Source of the DNA: Ostrinia nubilalis
Lineage: Eukaryota > Arthropoda > Insecta > Lepidoptera > Crambidae
Assembly: GCF_963855985.1 (NCBI RefSeq)
Contig: NC_087112.1
Span: 1,924,501 to 1,988,500, forward strand
Direction of reading: 5' to 3'
Length of the DNA stretch: 64,000 bases
Shown: positions 9,729 to 24,700 of the stretch, piece after piece
How positions within the stretch are numbered: position 1 is the stretch's first letter
How the letters are laid out: the number at the start of each line of letters is the position of its first letter
Notes under the pieces: generated by a model
Told to the model about the DNA's origin: nothing
The model's database searches: none
What the model saw: only the letters and a program-made list of their open reading frames with translations
Translations under genes and position numbers: made by a program

Positions 9729-12700
9729 GTAAGTGTTCGAGCATTCACCTTTGACCCTTGGGGGTGAGTGTAGGTAAACATTTTCGCGAAGCATTTTCAT
9801 TCTTTGCCGGGCGATCTTGATACTTTTTGCGTCTTAAATAACCTTAAAGAACAATCCAGTAATCAATTTTACAGTAAAATTTGAAACATTTCATCAATTC
9901 ATACGAATACATAAAAGCGTTTTACAAACAATAAACAATTCTTTATTGTTGTAGAATAGTAAAGCGAGAAAGTATATTATTTATATTATATTTTTATGCT
10001 AGCAATACTTTCTCACGTGACTCCCAGCTTGATTTCGCAGCTCAATCATACTGGATATCTCTAATTAAAAATATTTCAAATATGGTATTAAATTTTTAAT
10101 TCCATTAAGTTAACACCTACTTGCTTCATTAATTTAAGTATGAAATTAATTTATTAACATACAAATTGGTATTTTTATAGAAACTAACGAAACAAATGGA
10201 GTGTTAGCAAAATAATTATTTCCAATTCGTTTTGGTTTGTTAGTTTTTGTTAATTTATTTAATTATCTATACTTTATTGCACATAATAAAATTAACTTTG
10301 CAATGGAGCACTTATCGATTTTCTTTTTCTAAAATTAACGATTTTATTTGACAACAAACCACAGACAACGAAAAAGGAGAAGTTTTTAAATTGTTTATTT
10401 CATTTGTATTTCAAACAAGGTCAACTTTTTGCTTTGCCTCTTGCCAGTTTCAAGTAAAAACTTATATTAGCTCATATTAAAGGGTCAAAACATGATTACC
10501 TACTTTTGAAAAAAAAAACTTACTTTTATAACTTTGAATGATGATGATTGTCGTTAGTTCTCACGAAGCTGTCAATTTACTTAGATAAGTAATCACTTTA
10601 TTCGTCTATTTAATGTCCTATTACGACATTTCGTAAATGCGTTGAAATTGCCTATTAAGTTTATGGATTTTATGATTTATCGGAAGCCCGGCTCGGCTAC
10701 GCACTATTGCGTTAAGAATGGTAATAGATGGCGCTGTACATATTTTATATCGCGCTACATAAATAATGCAAGAAGCGTCTGTAATTATTTTTTCAATTAT
10801 AATACCTATCATTCGATTTTATTAACATTTCAAAATACCATAAAGGGGAACTATTATTTTTTATTAACGGCTTTCAACTTTTTTTAATAATATTAGTAAT
10901 TTCTAAAACGGCCGTTTGATGTAGTGGTTCAGAACGGACTACTATGCCGAGAGGTGGAGGGTTCGATTCCCGGCCGGGCAGAAATTGAAATTATGAATTC
11001 TAATTTCTGTGACGGGTCTGGGTGGGTGTTTTCTTTGTATAATATGTATTTACAAAAAAAAAGTATTCAAGTATGTTTCTATCCGTTGTCTAGTACCCAT
11101 AGTACAAGCTTTGCTTAGTTTGGTACTAGAGGCGCAGTGTAAAATGTCCAAAGATATATTATATTTATTATTTTTATATTTGTTATTTATTATTAGGTCC
11201 CTTCAAATGTTCAATAGTTGATATATTTATTTTAAATGACTTTCTCATACATTGTACTGTTTAACGTGTGCCCTTGTCCGCAAATGGTTGGAATGTTAAT
11301 AGGACGTTACAACATTGGTGGTATTACATACATCCTGGCATATTATGTACTGTAGTCCTTTACATTATGAAAACTGTAATGGTTGTAAAAAAACCTATCA
11401 TTTCGATGAGTACTTTGTATTCTCTACATCTTCACGGTATTTTTTCTTTGGGACTACACTTGAGTAACTTATGGTCTTAGAGATATTGAAACTTCTTTGA
11501 TATATTTTTTTATAATAAACCATTTTAAACCAAAATTTATTTTTTTGCATTATGTGAGATTGTATGTTAGTCTCGTGAAAATATTTTGAATATATTGAAG
11601 AAAAGAATAGAAATTGGTGACAAATGTATACTCCTGCCGTCACCACATGGCAAAATGACAAAAGGGCTGTTGATGATGATGATGATGATTGAAGAAAAAA
11701 ATTGTACGAGTAGCACCTATAGAGAACAATATTACTGTTCCAAGGGCACACATGGAAGAAAATAAGACAGTGCCTATGCCTGCCAATCATTGTGAATTGG
11801 AAATTCCTATTGCCTACATAAACTCAAATCAAAACAAAAGCAAACGTCCCAATAAACATTTATTAACCTAGTTTTTGGACTGTTTACAGCTGGGTCTTAT
11901 CAACCTCATAAAACAGTCGAGGCCTGAAATATTTTGCCAGAACATCGAAGATAAATGAATGCCCTGAAAAAATATGTAGAGCGACACCATTTTTCAACGA
12001 TATCATGATGAATGTCTATACTTGACATTTAAAAATGTACACAACTCTGATAAATGTTATAACCACAACGAGGAGGTTCTTTGCTTGCATCTCATCTGAT
12101 GGAAAAGGAGGCTGGAGATGAATGCGGGAGTCCTCAACAATAGAGGATTGATCTTACTTCTGAACTGCACACACTTACGCCCGATGCATGCTTAAGTGAA
12201 GCGGCAAATCGAACGCGTTGGATAGACTCTGTGATTGGTTCGTGTGTCACCCTGTGCGTCCACGCGCACTGTGAGACCTCATAGTAATGTTTGTGAATAC
12301 GAGCGTTAGTATGCTATTGAAAGAAAGAAAAAAATATTTATTTGGTACTAAAAATAGAATGATACAATTTAATGATATTGACATTGTTATTATCGCGATA
12401 GAGTTAGCTGGGCTACTCCAAAACGCTGTTTACGTAGTTTCCGGTCTACCTGTCACTGTCACTCATGCTGGCATCTCGCTTTGCATGAGAGGGATGGCAA
12501 CATTCGAAACTTCGGCTAACATTTTTCAGAGTAGCCCCGCAGGTAACTTCAACGATGGCTGAACGGTGAAGGTGTTGGACTGGCTGACTCGTGATCAGGA
12601 ACGCGAGTTCGATTCCCTCTGCGCCCCTGGACTATTGTGATGAACTTACTCGTAACACAAGCATATTTAGCTTACCACGAGGGGTTAACGGGATTATTAG

Positions 12701-15700
12701 TAATTTTTATTTACAAATTGCTTAAAAAAATTGATCTGACCAACTGAACTGCTACAAACCACCAACCATTTATTTTATTCTTTTCGCAAAACCTATTTCA
12801 TGGATTTTGACGTCAGAATAGTGCACAAATTATGCTATTATTAGTTTTATTGAAGTATACACGTTTGAAGTCGCAGGGAAAACTAAACTATCCAACAGGG
12901 GTGAATATTATTATACCAACGCAATCATTAAAGAAAAGGGTTTTCCAAGGTTCACCCCTATAAGGGAACGGAATAAAATTTCACCATAGCATGGTGACCG
13001 TGGGCGTTGCCCCATGACGAATGCCACACATTTTGAATGGTATATTTGTATGAAATATTGATCGGTTTGGACTTACGCTTACGTGTTACATCTATAACGT
13101 AACCAAGGCTTGCGTTGATAAGAAAAAATAAAACGTGAAAACCAGACCAAATTCAATATCGAAATTTTCAAGAAAATTGGGAATTTACAGTAGAAAATAT
13201 TGAAATTATCCGATAATAATACTAAATTAAGTAGGCAGTGTATGTAGGCACCTCAAAATTGCGTCGCTTTCGTAATGAATAATTATTAAATAAGAAACAT
13301 TTACATATTATGCTTGTGTTAGAATTGGGTCCAACTAACTCCTTAACTTTAATCAACACCTTAAAATTCAGTAGCTGAAAAAAAATACTCGTTCATTTTA
13401 GTGGTTCTCTTTCTACCTATAGGTTCTACAATCAACCTACAAACATTATGTTCACCTGAAAGATGGTCCCCTTTAAATGTGCCACTTTAAATAATCCAAT
13501 AATTGGGTTCCTTGTCTCTTATGGGAACGAACTCGCCACTGCCTTATTTTACAAGTAAGGGGTGCCAGTAAATCAATACTTACGAATTCCTGAACTACTG
13601 ACCTTGTGTGACCGTAGCAACCGAAAGTCCTTTCAAAATATTAAGTTACGATTTAATAGACAAGTGATTGACATAATTCGTGAAAATGTAGGTCATATGG
13701 TATTAGGTTACCGCTTAATTGTTTTGTTTTACTTGGCTATACATTTCAGTTGAAACCAAAGAGCAATGGAATTCCTCCTTAAATAATCCCCCAATAAAAA
13801 AACTCACAAAATTCATTTTCTTGTGCAAGTAGGTTTTGAAAAACACTTTTACATGTCCCAGTATTAACCCTACCACTGCTTCAGGACAATAAATGAGTCA
13901 GTGCTGAGAAGAAGCAGCGCAAGAAACTCAATCACTTTAATTACTACTTTAACGACAATTTATTTTAAGGTTGTCGTTTGATGTTGACTTTTATTTTATA
14001 CCAGGACTATTCCCAAAAAAGTGACTATTCCACATTAATTTAGTGTACATTAAATTGGCTTACATGAGCATGTTTTTTGCTCTGTAAATGTACAAGGCTA
14101 AAAGTAACAGCCCGCATAATGAACTAACAAAAAATGCTATTATGTACCTTTTGAATTCACCAAAAAATACTAGCAGTTCCTGTAGGTAATATACAGTGCA
14201 GTCCAATTTTGGCGGTCTTATCGCTATAAAGCAATTTCCAGACAACCTAGAGGACAATATAAGATTTTGCAGTAAAAATTGTTAGTTAAAAACGTTTTCC
14301 TCCCGTTCCACCGTTGCAACTCCTGTGTAGCCAGGTCAATTTATTCTGAGGGGAAAAAACCCAACCAGTGAAGTTCAAGTTTGTCCCGGGGAAAAGTTAA
14401 ACTGTTAGTTACATACAAGATTACAAGAACCTTATGTGGATGTAAATAAATGTTATATTACAACAAAAACGATTAGCTACAATGGCGTCTTTTCCACAAT
14501 AGCCTTTGATTAACCAGCGGCGGCCATTTGTCTTGCTGTCCAGTCCCATCTACTATTTACCCCCCATCTTCCTGACTACTCATTGCGGCTGTAAATCTAT
14601 TGTTTGTGGTTACAATGTTGATTTGAGGGTATGAATTACTATAGCTTATGACCACAGGTATGATTGCGAAAGTTTGCTTAAGTGAAGCAGCAAATCGAAC
14701 GTACAGCATTGAATAGAGCTTTGTGATTGGTTCATGTGTCACCCTATGCATCCACGAGCACTGTGAGACCTCATAGTAATGTTTGTGAATATGGGCGAAT
14801 CTCCTTCACTAATTGCAGGACCATGCCGTCAGGTAGATCCGTCATACTCTATGGTCACTCTATGGTCATACTACGAGTAGATTTTTTTATCCACAACGAG
14901 GAAGCTCTTAGCCTGTATCTCACCTGATGGTAAGTGATGATCAGGCCGAAGGTGGAAGCGAGCTTCACCCGGAATCCTCAACCACGGAGGAACTGGCTAT
15001 CTTACCTAACTGCCGGAACACAACAATGCTGTTAACATTGTTGTTATGGCGACAGACTTAGGTAAGATGGTGGTAGCTAGCCAGGCGGACTTAGAACAAG
15101 GCCTACCGCCAGCCAAACAAAACAGAAAAATCTGCCCCCACTGGAAATCGAACCCGGGACCTCTGCGTCTGAAGCAGGTGGTCTTACCACTAGACCACAG
15201 AGGCGGTTGGAGTAGATTAGGCGATTATCACACTACACCGCGCTCCGCCGCGGTACGCGGGACGACAGATTTAATCATTGTATGCAAGTACCTCAGTTTG
15301 TATAGAAAACACGCGCGGCACAACACACTGACAACGCGTCTGCGCGCGGGATTTGTTAATGTAATCACGCGGACCGCGGCGGTGTGCGGTGCAGTGTGAT
15401 AATCGCCTTAGTATTTCGGAGTTCAATACTCTGTAGACTATTCAGATAGTCTAGATACAGTCTAGCTGTCATCATGGTGACCTTTTACTCATAGCACTAA
15501 CATGACGTGTGTGTACCTTCAAATCAAACGACTGACAGCGACCTTGCTTAGCTGAGTGGACAAGGTTGAGTCCTGCCACTAATAGAAGCGTGGTTTATTC
15601 AAGTTGCTTTCATCGAAATTGTATTGTTATTGTTTGTTTTGTGTAGCTGTGGGTTCAGAACGAGGAATTCTGATTCATAAAGTCTGACACTAGGAATTTG

Positions 15701-18700
15701 ACCTTCAAGTTGATTCAAATTATACGAAGAAACGAAGACTTATTCCTATCATTTCTTTGGGCCTTAAATACAAGCAGCACTTATGTGAAAATTTATAAAT
15801 CCCCTAATTAACGAAACAAACTTGTGATGAAATATACTTTAATCACAATGTCACAGTACCAATTTAGCAATTCCAGCAATTGCAATCCACCTCAAAGAAT
15901 ATTGCCTACACCATAGTGAGGTAATACTGAAACCTTTGCCAATAGTTCTGCCAAACTGCAGTTCTGTGCCAATATTGCTGAAACCAAAAAGTTCAATCGC
16001 TTGGCATGCGCCGAAGTTTTGTGAAGTAAAGGGAAAAAAGAATCGCGCTGTATTAAGTATTAGCTTTCGCCCCCGGCTTCGCGTGAATTTCCATCTTTCA
16101 GAAGGATAGTTTTTATCTTTTTTTTATTTATTTTTTATCCACAACGGGAAAGCTCTTGGCCTGTATCTCACCTGATGGTAATTGAAGATCAGGCCGAAGG
16201 TGGAAGCGAGCTTCACCCAGAATCCTCAACCACAGAGGAACTGGCTGTCTTGCCTCTAACTGCCGGAACACAACAATGCTGTTAACATTGCTGTTATGGC
16301 GACAGACTTAGGTAAGATGATGGTAGTAAAGTGGTGGTATTTGTTTTTTTTAAGAGGAGACATTCGCGCAATGAAGTCTGCTTTTAAAAAAACCGGGATG
16401 AAAAACTATCCTTAGTTTTTCTCGGGCTCTCAAGCTGTCTCTATACCAAATGTCATCTAAATTGGTTCAATTATTTAAAAACATGAATTGGGAAATGGTC
16501 AGACAGTCAGCCAGGTAAAGTGAATTTCGCGTTAAAATATGACTACGGATCGGGAGGTGTTTTTATTAGAAACTTGAAGATGCAAACTTTCAAATCAAAT
16601 AAATTTTATTGTCTGGGATACAAAATAGTTCTTATAGGCTTATCGAACTACCTATTACTATACTACTACAGCTACGCCAGAGGTCAAAAATTCCATTTCA
16701 TTCCAAAAAAAGAATTTCAGTAGGTATGTTTATTTTATATTAATTAATATCCGCTTTGTATATTCATACAATTACACACTTTATTTAGGGCTATATTGGT
16801 GTGATAATTAAAATAAATTAATAAATTTTAAACCATCATCAAATTTACATAATGCTATAACAAACCATTTTAATAACCAGGTGTTAACAAAAGTGCAGTT
16901 TACTGTAGTCTTAAATTGTTTCCCACATTTTCTAAAACAATTGTTGCTGCTCGCTCACCATTGTTGTAATTTCCCATGGTTTCACAATACATTGATAGTT
17001 ACATTGTACGAATTTATAAGTACACATAATAGAAAATTCATAAAGCTTTGCTGTATTTAAATCTGTCAGCCATAGGACGTCCACTACTGAACATAGGCCT
17101 CCCCCAATGCTTTCCATGTTGCCCGGTTGGTAGCGGCCTGCGTCCAGCGCCTTCGTGCTACCTTTACGATGTCGATGAAGTAATATTTTATGGCTAAACC
17201 ACTGACGATTTTCATAAATTTTGGTTCAAGTTTAGATGGGACCTGAAAATTTATAATTTTAGTGAGAAATCGAGTTATTGGATTGCTTGAAACACGATGG
17301 TTTCGATATCTTGTTGTTTTAGCTAAGTAGAATACGTCCACCCACCCCCACTTCTCGTGGATGTCGTAAAACGCCTTTTAGTCGCCACTTAAGAACAAAT
17401 ATTATGAACATCAGACCTCTCTAACATGTAGGCCGACTCCTCCATTAGGCCTGATAAATTAATTGAGGGTGGATCCTGTGGTAGAGACTAAATTACCTGA
17501 TGATGGTAGTGACTTTCTGTTTCAGAATGAAATTCACACAAACAAAGCAATGACCAGAAATTAGTCTTCTATAAAATGTAAATGTTTTACCGTGGTTTTA
17601 CTGGCGCTTAATTCGACGAAGATTTTCAATTGTTGCTTCGTTCGTTCGTTCCTTTCAGCCGAAAGACGTCCACTGCTGAACAAAGGCCTCCCCCAAGGAT
17701 TTCCACAAAGACCGGTCCTGCGCCGCTCGCATCCAGGCACCTCCCGCGACCCTCACCAGATCGTCGGTCCACCTAGTGGGAGGCCTGCCCACGCTACGTC
17801 TTCCGGCTCGTGGTCGCTACTCAAGAACTTTCCTGCCCCAGCGGCCATCAGCTCTACGAGCTATGTGCCCCGCCCATTGCCACTTGATTTTAGCGATTCT
17901 GCGGGCTATGTCAGTCACTCTAGTTCTCCTACGGATCTCCTCATTTCTGATTCGATCGTTGCTTAAATTAATATAAATAAATCAAAAGGTGTAATTACTG
18001 TACAAATAAATACAAATTGTAAAACAAGTATAAAAACTGCAATTTAATATCATCCCATTCATCGCGTTCCAGCAGCATTCCAGCTGAGTACCGAGTGACT
18101 GTAAAAGATTAAAAATAGTTATTTGCTGAGCTCTCAGTAAATACGAGGTCAGTCCCTAGGGCATAATCGTGGAATGAGTCTGAATAGGCTGTATGGACTA
18201 AATAGGCTTTAGTACGAACAATGGACGTAATATTACTGGACGTTTATCTATCTATACATATAAAATTCGTCCTTTGTGATGGTTCGTCAACGCACAGGTA
18301 AAACTACTAAAGCTGTATTAGGTTCACAAAATTAATGGATTTTGCAGTCAGTTTGAGTCATACATTCGATTTTTTTAACCAAAACGAGGAAGCTTTTGGC
18401 CTGCATCTCTTACCTGATGGTAAGTGATGATCAAGCCGAAGATGGAAGCGAGCTTCACCCCCCCCCCCCCCCCCCCCCTTTAACTTCGAACTCCTCTGAT
18501 TAATTTCGTTCCGGGTCCAATGACAGTTTAACTTTCCCCCGGGACAAACTTGACCTTCATTGGTTGGGTTTTTTATAGCGGTCAAGCTGTAGATCCTGGC
18601 TACACAGGAGTTGCAGCGGTGGGAAAGAGAGGTGGGAATAGTCCCGTATCTTACCCCTTTCCTTCTACTTATCTTAACGCCTGACGACGACCGAAGTCGG

Positions 18701-21700
18701 TTAAAAATTAACTAAAGATAACCGTATCTTACTTTTTCCTTTCCCCAAAAGGAAAAGCATCCCATTAGCCGTCTCTACCACTGTAGAGCACTAGTCTCAG
18801 CTGTACGAGGTTCTAGCCAACTCTAGCGGGTAACGCGACGCAACGAGCATTTGACCTAATTTGAAGAAAACTAGAGGTAGATAATTTTACAGAAGTTTTA
18901 ATGCATTTCATCTGCTTTTAAAATCTGAAAAAAATCTGCTTTTAAATTCGTGTTTTTTTGGTTATTTGATAAATTTCTCCAAAAAATGCCCCTATAACCG
19001 GTGGTTTTTATTACTTTGTATTATTCTCTATCGTATTACCTTCGTAAAACCAAAAATCGCATGTCTCTATCCCTATCACAACGTTTGCAATGATCGAAAA
19101 ATCTGCTTTTTTTAAAAGCAGATTTATTTCAAAAAGTATAATTTTTTATTATATTTTGTTGGCATTTTTTGTGCATTTTATGTGTTTTTTTAGTATTGCC
19201 TGCTATTTAGCATTATTACTGTTTTTATTTTATCAGGATATACCGCTTAGTTTAAAAGTTATTACGTTTTCTTTACAATAAGTAATTGGAAGAAAAAAAA
19301 ATCTATAAAAAATAAATCTCAAAAAAATTTTGACATCTTTTTTGTCGATAAAAATAGGTCTAGTTTCATCTATTTTCATATGTAAGTACACTTTAACGTG
19401 ACTCACACTGTATATAACTCAAAGGTGACTGACTGACTGACATAGTGATCTATCAACGCACAGCTCAAACCACTGGACGGATCGGGCTGAAAGGCATGCA
19501 GGTAGATGTTATGACGTAGGCAGACACTAAGAAATGATTTTACGAAACTCTACCGGTGGTAAAACGGGATCCACGCGTACGAAGTCGCGGGCGGCTGCTA
19601 GTGGTACCTACACATAAGCAAAATCCATATGCTTCTGCTAACAACAGAGTGTAGGTTCCGTCTCTACAACACATCCGACACCCAGTTCGGGTGCGAACAA
19701 AAGGTTTCTCGGTACAAGCATGGCGCAGTTGACCCCATTCCACATGTGTGGGGAGTGTGAATTCTTTGTATGAGCAATGTTAGACGCTAAGCTTTTGGAC
19801 TTGGTGCTAAAGCCCTGGCTTTAAGTTCATTTCAAATAGCTTAATAAATAATAGTTTTTTTTATGCATAACAAGGCAGATATTTGACCACAATTGCACCT
19901 GACGTTAAGTGGGATGCAGTCTAGGATGGTACATATCTGCCCTGTAAGTGCCTATTCAGTTTTAATATTTCAACGAAAATAATAATTGGTGGACTACCTC
20001 GATGCGGGTTGAACCTGGCTGCGGGCTGCGCAGAACCATTCATTATGAAAATCCGTGGGGGAGGCCTTTGTCCAGCAGTGGACGTCATTTGGCTGAAACG
20101 AACTAACGAATATAAATTACAAATCTTGAAACTCGGCCTTTACTGTGTTAGTTTTGGAGCTGCTTCCTCTCAGCACTCTACATTATTGTCCCTATTAACT
20201 AATAGTTTAAATGCAAAAATATTGGGACGTAAAGTTCTCTTTAAAATCCAACTGTAGAGATATATTGCAAGCTTGTTACGTAAATCGTTATAAATTATAG
20301 CATACTCGTATATGTTATTCTGATGTTTTATACAATAATACTGTAAAGTTACATCAAAATGTGTTCATTAGTTTTTGCGTGAAATAGTAACAAATATGTC
20401 ACATCCAGACATCCATACAAACTTTCGCATTTATAATATTAAGTATGATCTTTTTTGGAAAATAATCCTAATTGATGTCTTCTCGAAATATTCATTTATT
20501 TTAAAGTCATTCACTCCTGAAATATCGTATCAATACAGAGCAGTATTATTGACCTATAAAACACTAATTTCCTTATAAATATTAAAAGAAACGTGCGAAA
20601 CACTCGCCCCTTTTTCTGCAATCGGCTAAACACACAGCGCACGCCAACCGATGCCATCTTCACGCTGGCTGCCCATGTTCGCTTTATTGGCTACAAGAAG
20701 AAAAACAGCAAAAACAGCGGGTTTTGAACAGCTTTATAATTAAGTGTGGAGTAATCAAGTTACTTATTGCTATGTTAAGTCGGTCTATGGGAATAAATAA
20801 TAGGGTACTTTTATGAATTTACTAGCTTTTGCCCGTGGACTCGTTCGTATTCAAAGTCAAAGTCAAAATTTCTTTAATTGTATTAGACTATTTAAATAGA
20901 AAACGTCAAATATACAAATCAAATATTTTGCTCTTAAGGAGCCTCTACATCTAAATATATAAAACTCAAAGGTGACTGACTGACTGACTGACTGACATAG
21001 TGATCTATCAACGCACAGCCCAAACCACTGGACGGATCGGGCTGAAATTTGGCGTGCAGGTAGATGTTATGATGTAGGCATCCGCTAAGAAAGGATTTTA
21101 CGAAACTCCACCCCTAAGGGGGTAAAACGGGATCCACGCGTACGAAGTCGCGGGCGGCCGCTAGTGTATCATAATCTTTTTACCCTACCAGCGTTTCGAG
21201 ACCAACATTTGGCAAGTGCTGAGAAGAAGCGCCACAACAAACTCAGTCACCACTACATTTAAACTAAGAGCAATAGGAGTCAAACGTGACATTTACTATG
21301 TAGTAAATGATTAGGTAGCTTGACGTAGTCACAACAAGCAGTTAACTGTACTACCACAGGTACTACTAGTAAAATATCGCTTTAGAGCTCGGGTCCTAAT
21401 ACCACAGAATATAATAGTAGCAACTAATACCTTCAACTTCAAACGTAATAACATTCTTTATAAATCCTACAATTTGTTATAGACTTACTTCTGAATTCAA
21501 GCCACAAATTAATGTAAGATATCATTTCTTAGGGAGTTAGATCAGCTCCTACATACGACTATTTCCAATTCATCTTGATTGTTTATCAGTAACGGTGTTA
21601 AGATAAGTTAGATAACTAAACCAGATTAAGTACGAATCTCGAAATATATTGATGCGCATTTTTCACTATATTTTAGTAACAGCGGCACATGAAGTTAAAC

Positions 21701-24700
21701 ATCGAGTTAATTTATGTAGAGTTGCAATAGTTATTTTTAACAAAAATGTAGCCTGAAGTGTTACCATAGCTATACTAAATAGATTACCTATACTTACGCC
21801 CGTATTCACAATTTACAAACACTACTATGAGGTCTCACAGTGCGCGTGGCCGCACAGGGTGACACACGAACCAATCACAGAGCTCTATTCAACGATGTGC
21901 GTCCGATTTGCTGCTCCACTTAAGCAAGCATCGTTTGTGAATACTGCGTCCGATCGTTTGTGAATACGAGCGTTAGACTGGTCTGGTCGCACCACCTTTT
22001 TATTCTCTAAGTTACTTTAATTATAACAAACTTCAAAAATCTGTTAAAATCCATACAAAAAAATACCTGTTATCGTTCTAGTTACGGTTAAAGTTAGGTG
22101 ATGCAACTCAGCCTAATAATCTAGACACTGTTATGCAAGTCCTAGCATTCAGCTTAGGTAGACCTAATTAGTCAATAAATTATACTAATTGTGCCATTCT
22201 GCGCTCACTAGAGAGGAACCGGTCACGCGATACTTTAGTACCTAGTAATCGCTAACTGAATCACTAATAACGCTGTCACAGCTGATACGAGTGATTTTAA
22301 TGGGAAATTAGCGATTTCGATTGCTTTGTCTGGATTGGATACAGTTTAATCTACAATTTGAATACTCATTGAGATATTATATTCAGTACAATCAATATTT
22401 AAATCATCATTTTTCATCATCATCATCAGGCCAGGCAGGAAGAACCTTAACTTTAAACTCCTCCTAAAGTAAAAGTCAAAGTCAAAATTTCTTTATTATT
22501 GTATCGACTATTAAAAAGTTCTTACAAATCTACCTATGTCATCATCATCATCATTTCAGCCATAGGACGTCCACTGCTGAACATAGGCCTCCCCCAATGT
22601 TCTCTATATTGATCGATTGGTAGCGGCCTGCGTCCAGCACTTCACCGCTACCTTTATGAAGTCGTCGGTCCCCATTGTGGGTGGACGTCTCACGCTGCGT
22701 TTTCCGGTACGCGGCCTCCATTCCAGAACCTTGCTGCCCCATCAGCCGTCAGTTCTGCGTACTATATCCTCCTATGTTCTTCTGATTAACTTCGTTGCGG
22801 GTCCAATGACAATTTAACTTTCCCCGGGACAAACTTGACCTTCACTGACTAGGTTTTTATTGGCGGTCTCAAACTCTACAAGCCTATTCAAAGGAATATA
22901 GTGTCCTTTGATGCTCCGTGGAAGAGTCCAAGGAGCATCAAAGGTCACTCACTCATCACATCATCACTATCTTTCCTTGATCCATCTAGTCCCTCCTCAT
23001 CTTCTTCGTCTCGTCAGTCCATCGAACTGGAGTCAAGGATAATGTCTCCATCAGCCAATTTCTACGAATAATCACGTAATGCAAACTATATCGCGATGTG
23101 ACGCACAAATAAACAAACGGAATAATTTGATACATTCCCAGAGCTATCTACCAAGTAAACAGACGTGGGGAATGGGGATGTATTATTGAATCGTTCGAAT
23201 TCCCTAATAAAAGTATAAAAATACTCCGTGAATCTACACTGCTTATGAAATTGAAATTTATGAGTTCACATTTACTATGTACAGTCGACAGCACATCAGA
23301 CCCCTTATCATTTTTGTTGCAAAATAGCCCGTATTGCAACCAGATAAGACCCTCCTGTGTTTAGCTTGATGTGCTGTCGTCCGTACCTACTACTTCTAGC
23401 CAAACAAACTTTTCTAGCTTTTAGTTTATTTACGTGAAACATAAATAAGTACAGAATTATTTCATTTACATTTTTGGTGGATTGCAATAAAGAGTATTGT
23501 TTTCTTCAGTTCGTTAGCCAAATGAACCCAAGGATTTCCACAACTACGACATAGTTATCATTTTATGAATTTTTAATTGATCAGTGATTTGTTATATCAA
23601 CACTGACACAATTATGGTTCAAGAATACGTAAAATCAGCAGTAATTAAATTAAATCTCGTACGAGAAATGTTTTCGCACACAAGATGAGCATTGAATTCG
23701 AACGATTCCTGATTGAAACAAAACAACATCATTCGGAAAAATACATTCTGTATTCACGACAATCTTCCTTCAGTAAACACAAAATTGACGATACGAAAAT
23801 AACTTCTATTTCCTATTGGTATTATTTATTTAGGGATACCGTTACTATGGACACCTGGGTCCCGTACCCTTATCATAAATGATGAGAGGCCTTTGAGAAG
23901 CGTATTTCTATTTTGTATAGTATCCAAACTATATTAAATCTACTAGGTACGTTTCTACGCCTAAACTATTTTATTTATTTATTTAATTAAAATGCAGTTA
24001 AAGTTTTAACCAGTTGGATAATGGACATTAACCCAAAATCAAACTCTTTTATTAAAAAAATCAATTAAATATAAATTGAATAGTTTTCCATTTGCTGTAA
24101 AATTATACTTCTACTAGCTAAATCAATCAATCAAATCAACTAGCTTTTGGCCGCGGCTTCGCCCGCGTTCTGTCACAGAATGTCTTTATCCAATAGCCTA
24201 TGTTCATCACTATTTTTCAAATGGCCCAGTATTTTCAGAGCCTATTCACTACAAACAAATACAAACAAACAAACTAAAAAATCTTTCCTCTTGAAAATTT
24301 TATATTACTTACTCGTAAATGAGTGTAGTGTATTTTTTCGCTCAATGAACGTTATCGGTCTTTGAGCGTAACATGATACCCAAAATCAAAATCCATTGCA
24401 GTCTTCAAATGTAATTTAAAGAAGTTTTTTTTTCAATAACTAGATATCCGGTGTTTGAGTAGCTTTAAAGTAATGTAGATATTATTATTATTTTCTATCT
24501 GCTTCACACACACTCACACAAATACACTCATAGCACACAACACGCACCCATGCTCACCTAAGAGAGTACAATACGCCAGAAAAATCTAGGTATTTTTTGC
24601 AATAAAGAATAGATTTTATTTTATATTTTTAAGTGTTACATTTAGGTATGTAAAAGTTTATTAAAATGTTTAAGGTGAAATGCCAATTTTTATAGCGTCC

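Noticed and set aside
10909..10982. Possible tRNA gene
   Set aside because: The B box is good, but the acceptor and anticodon stems do not pair and a SINE body follows.
15140..15206. Possible tRNA gene on the minus strand
   Set aside because: It is the head of a SINE with a conserved body and A-rich tail, repeated elsewhere in the window.
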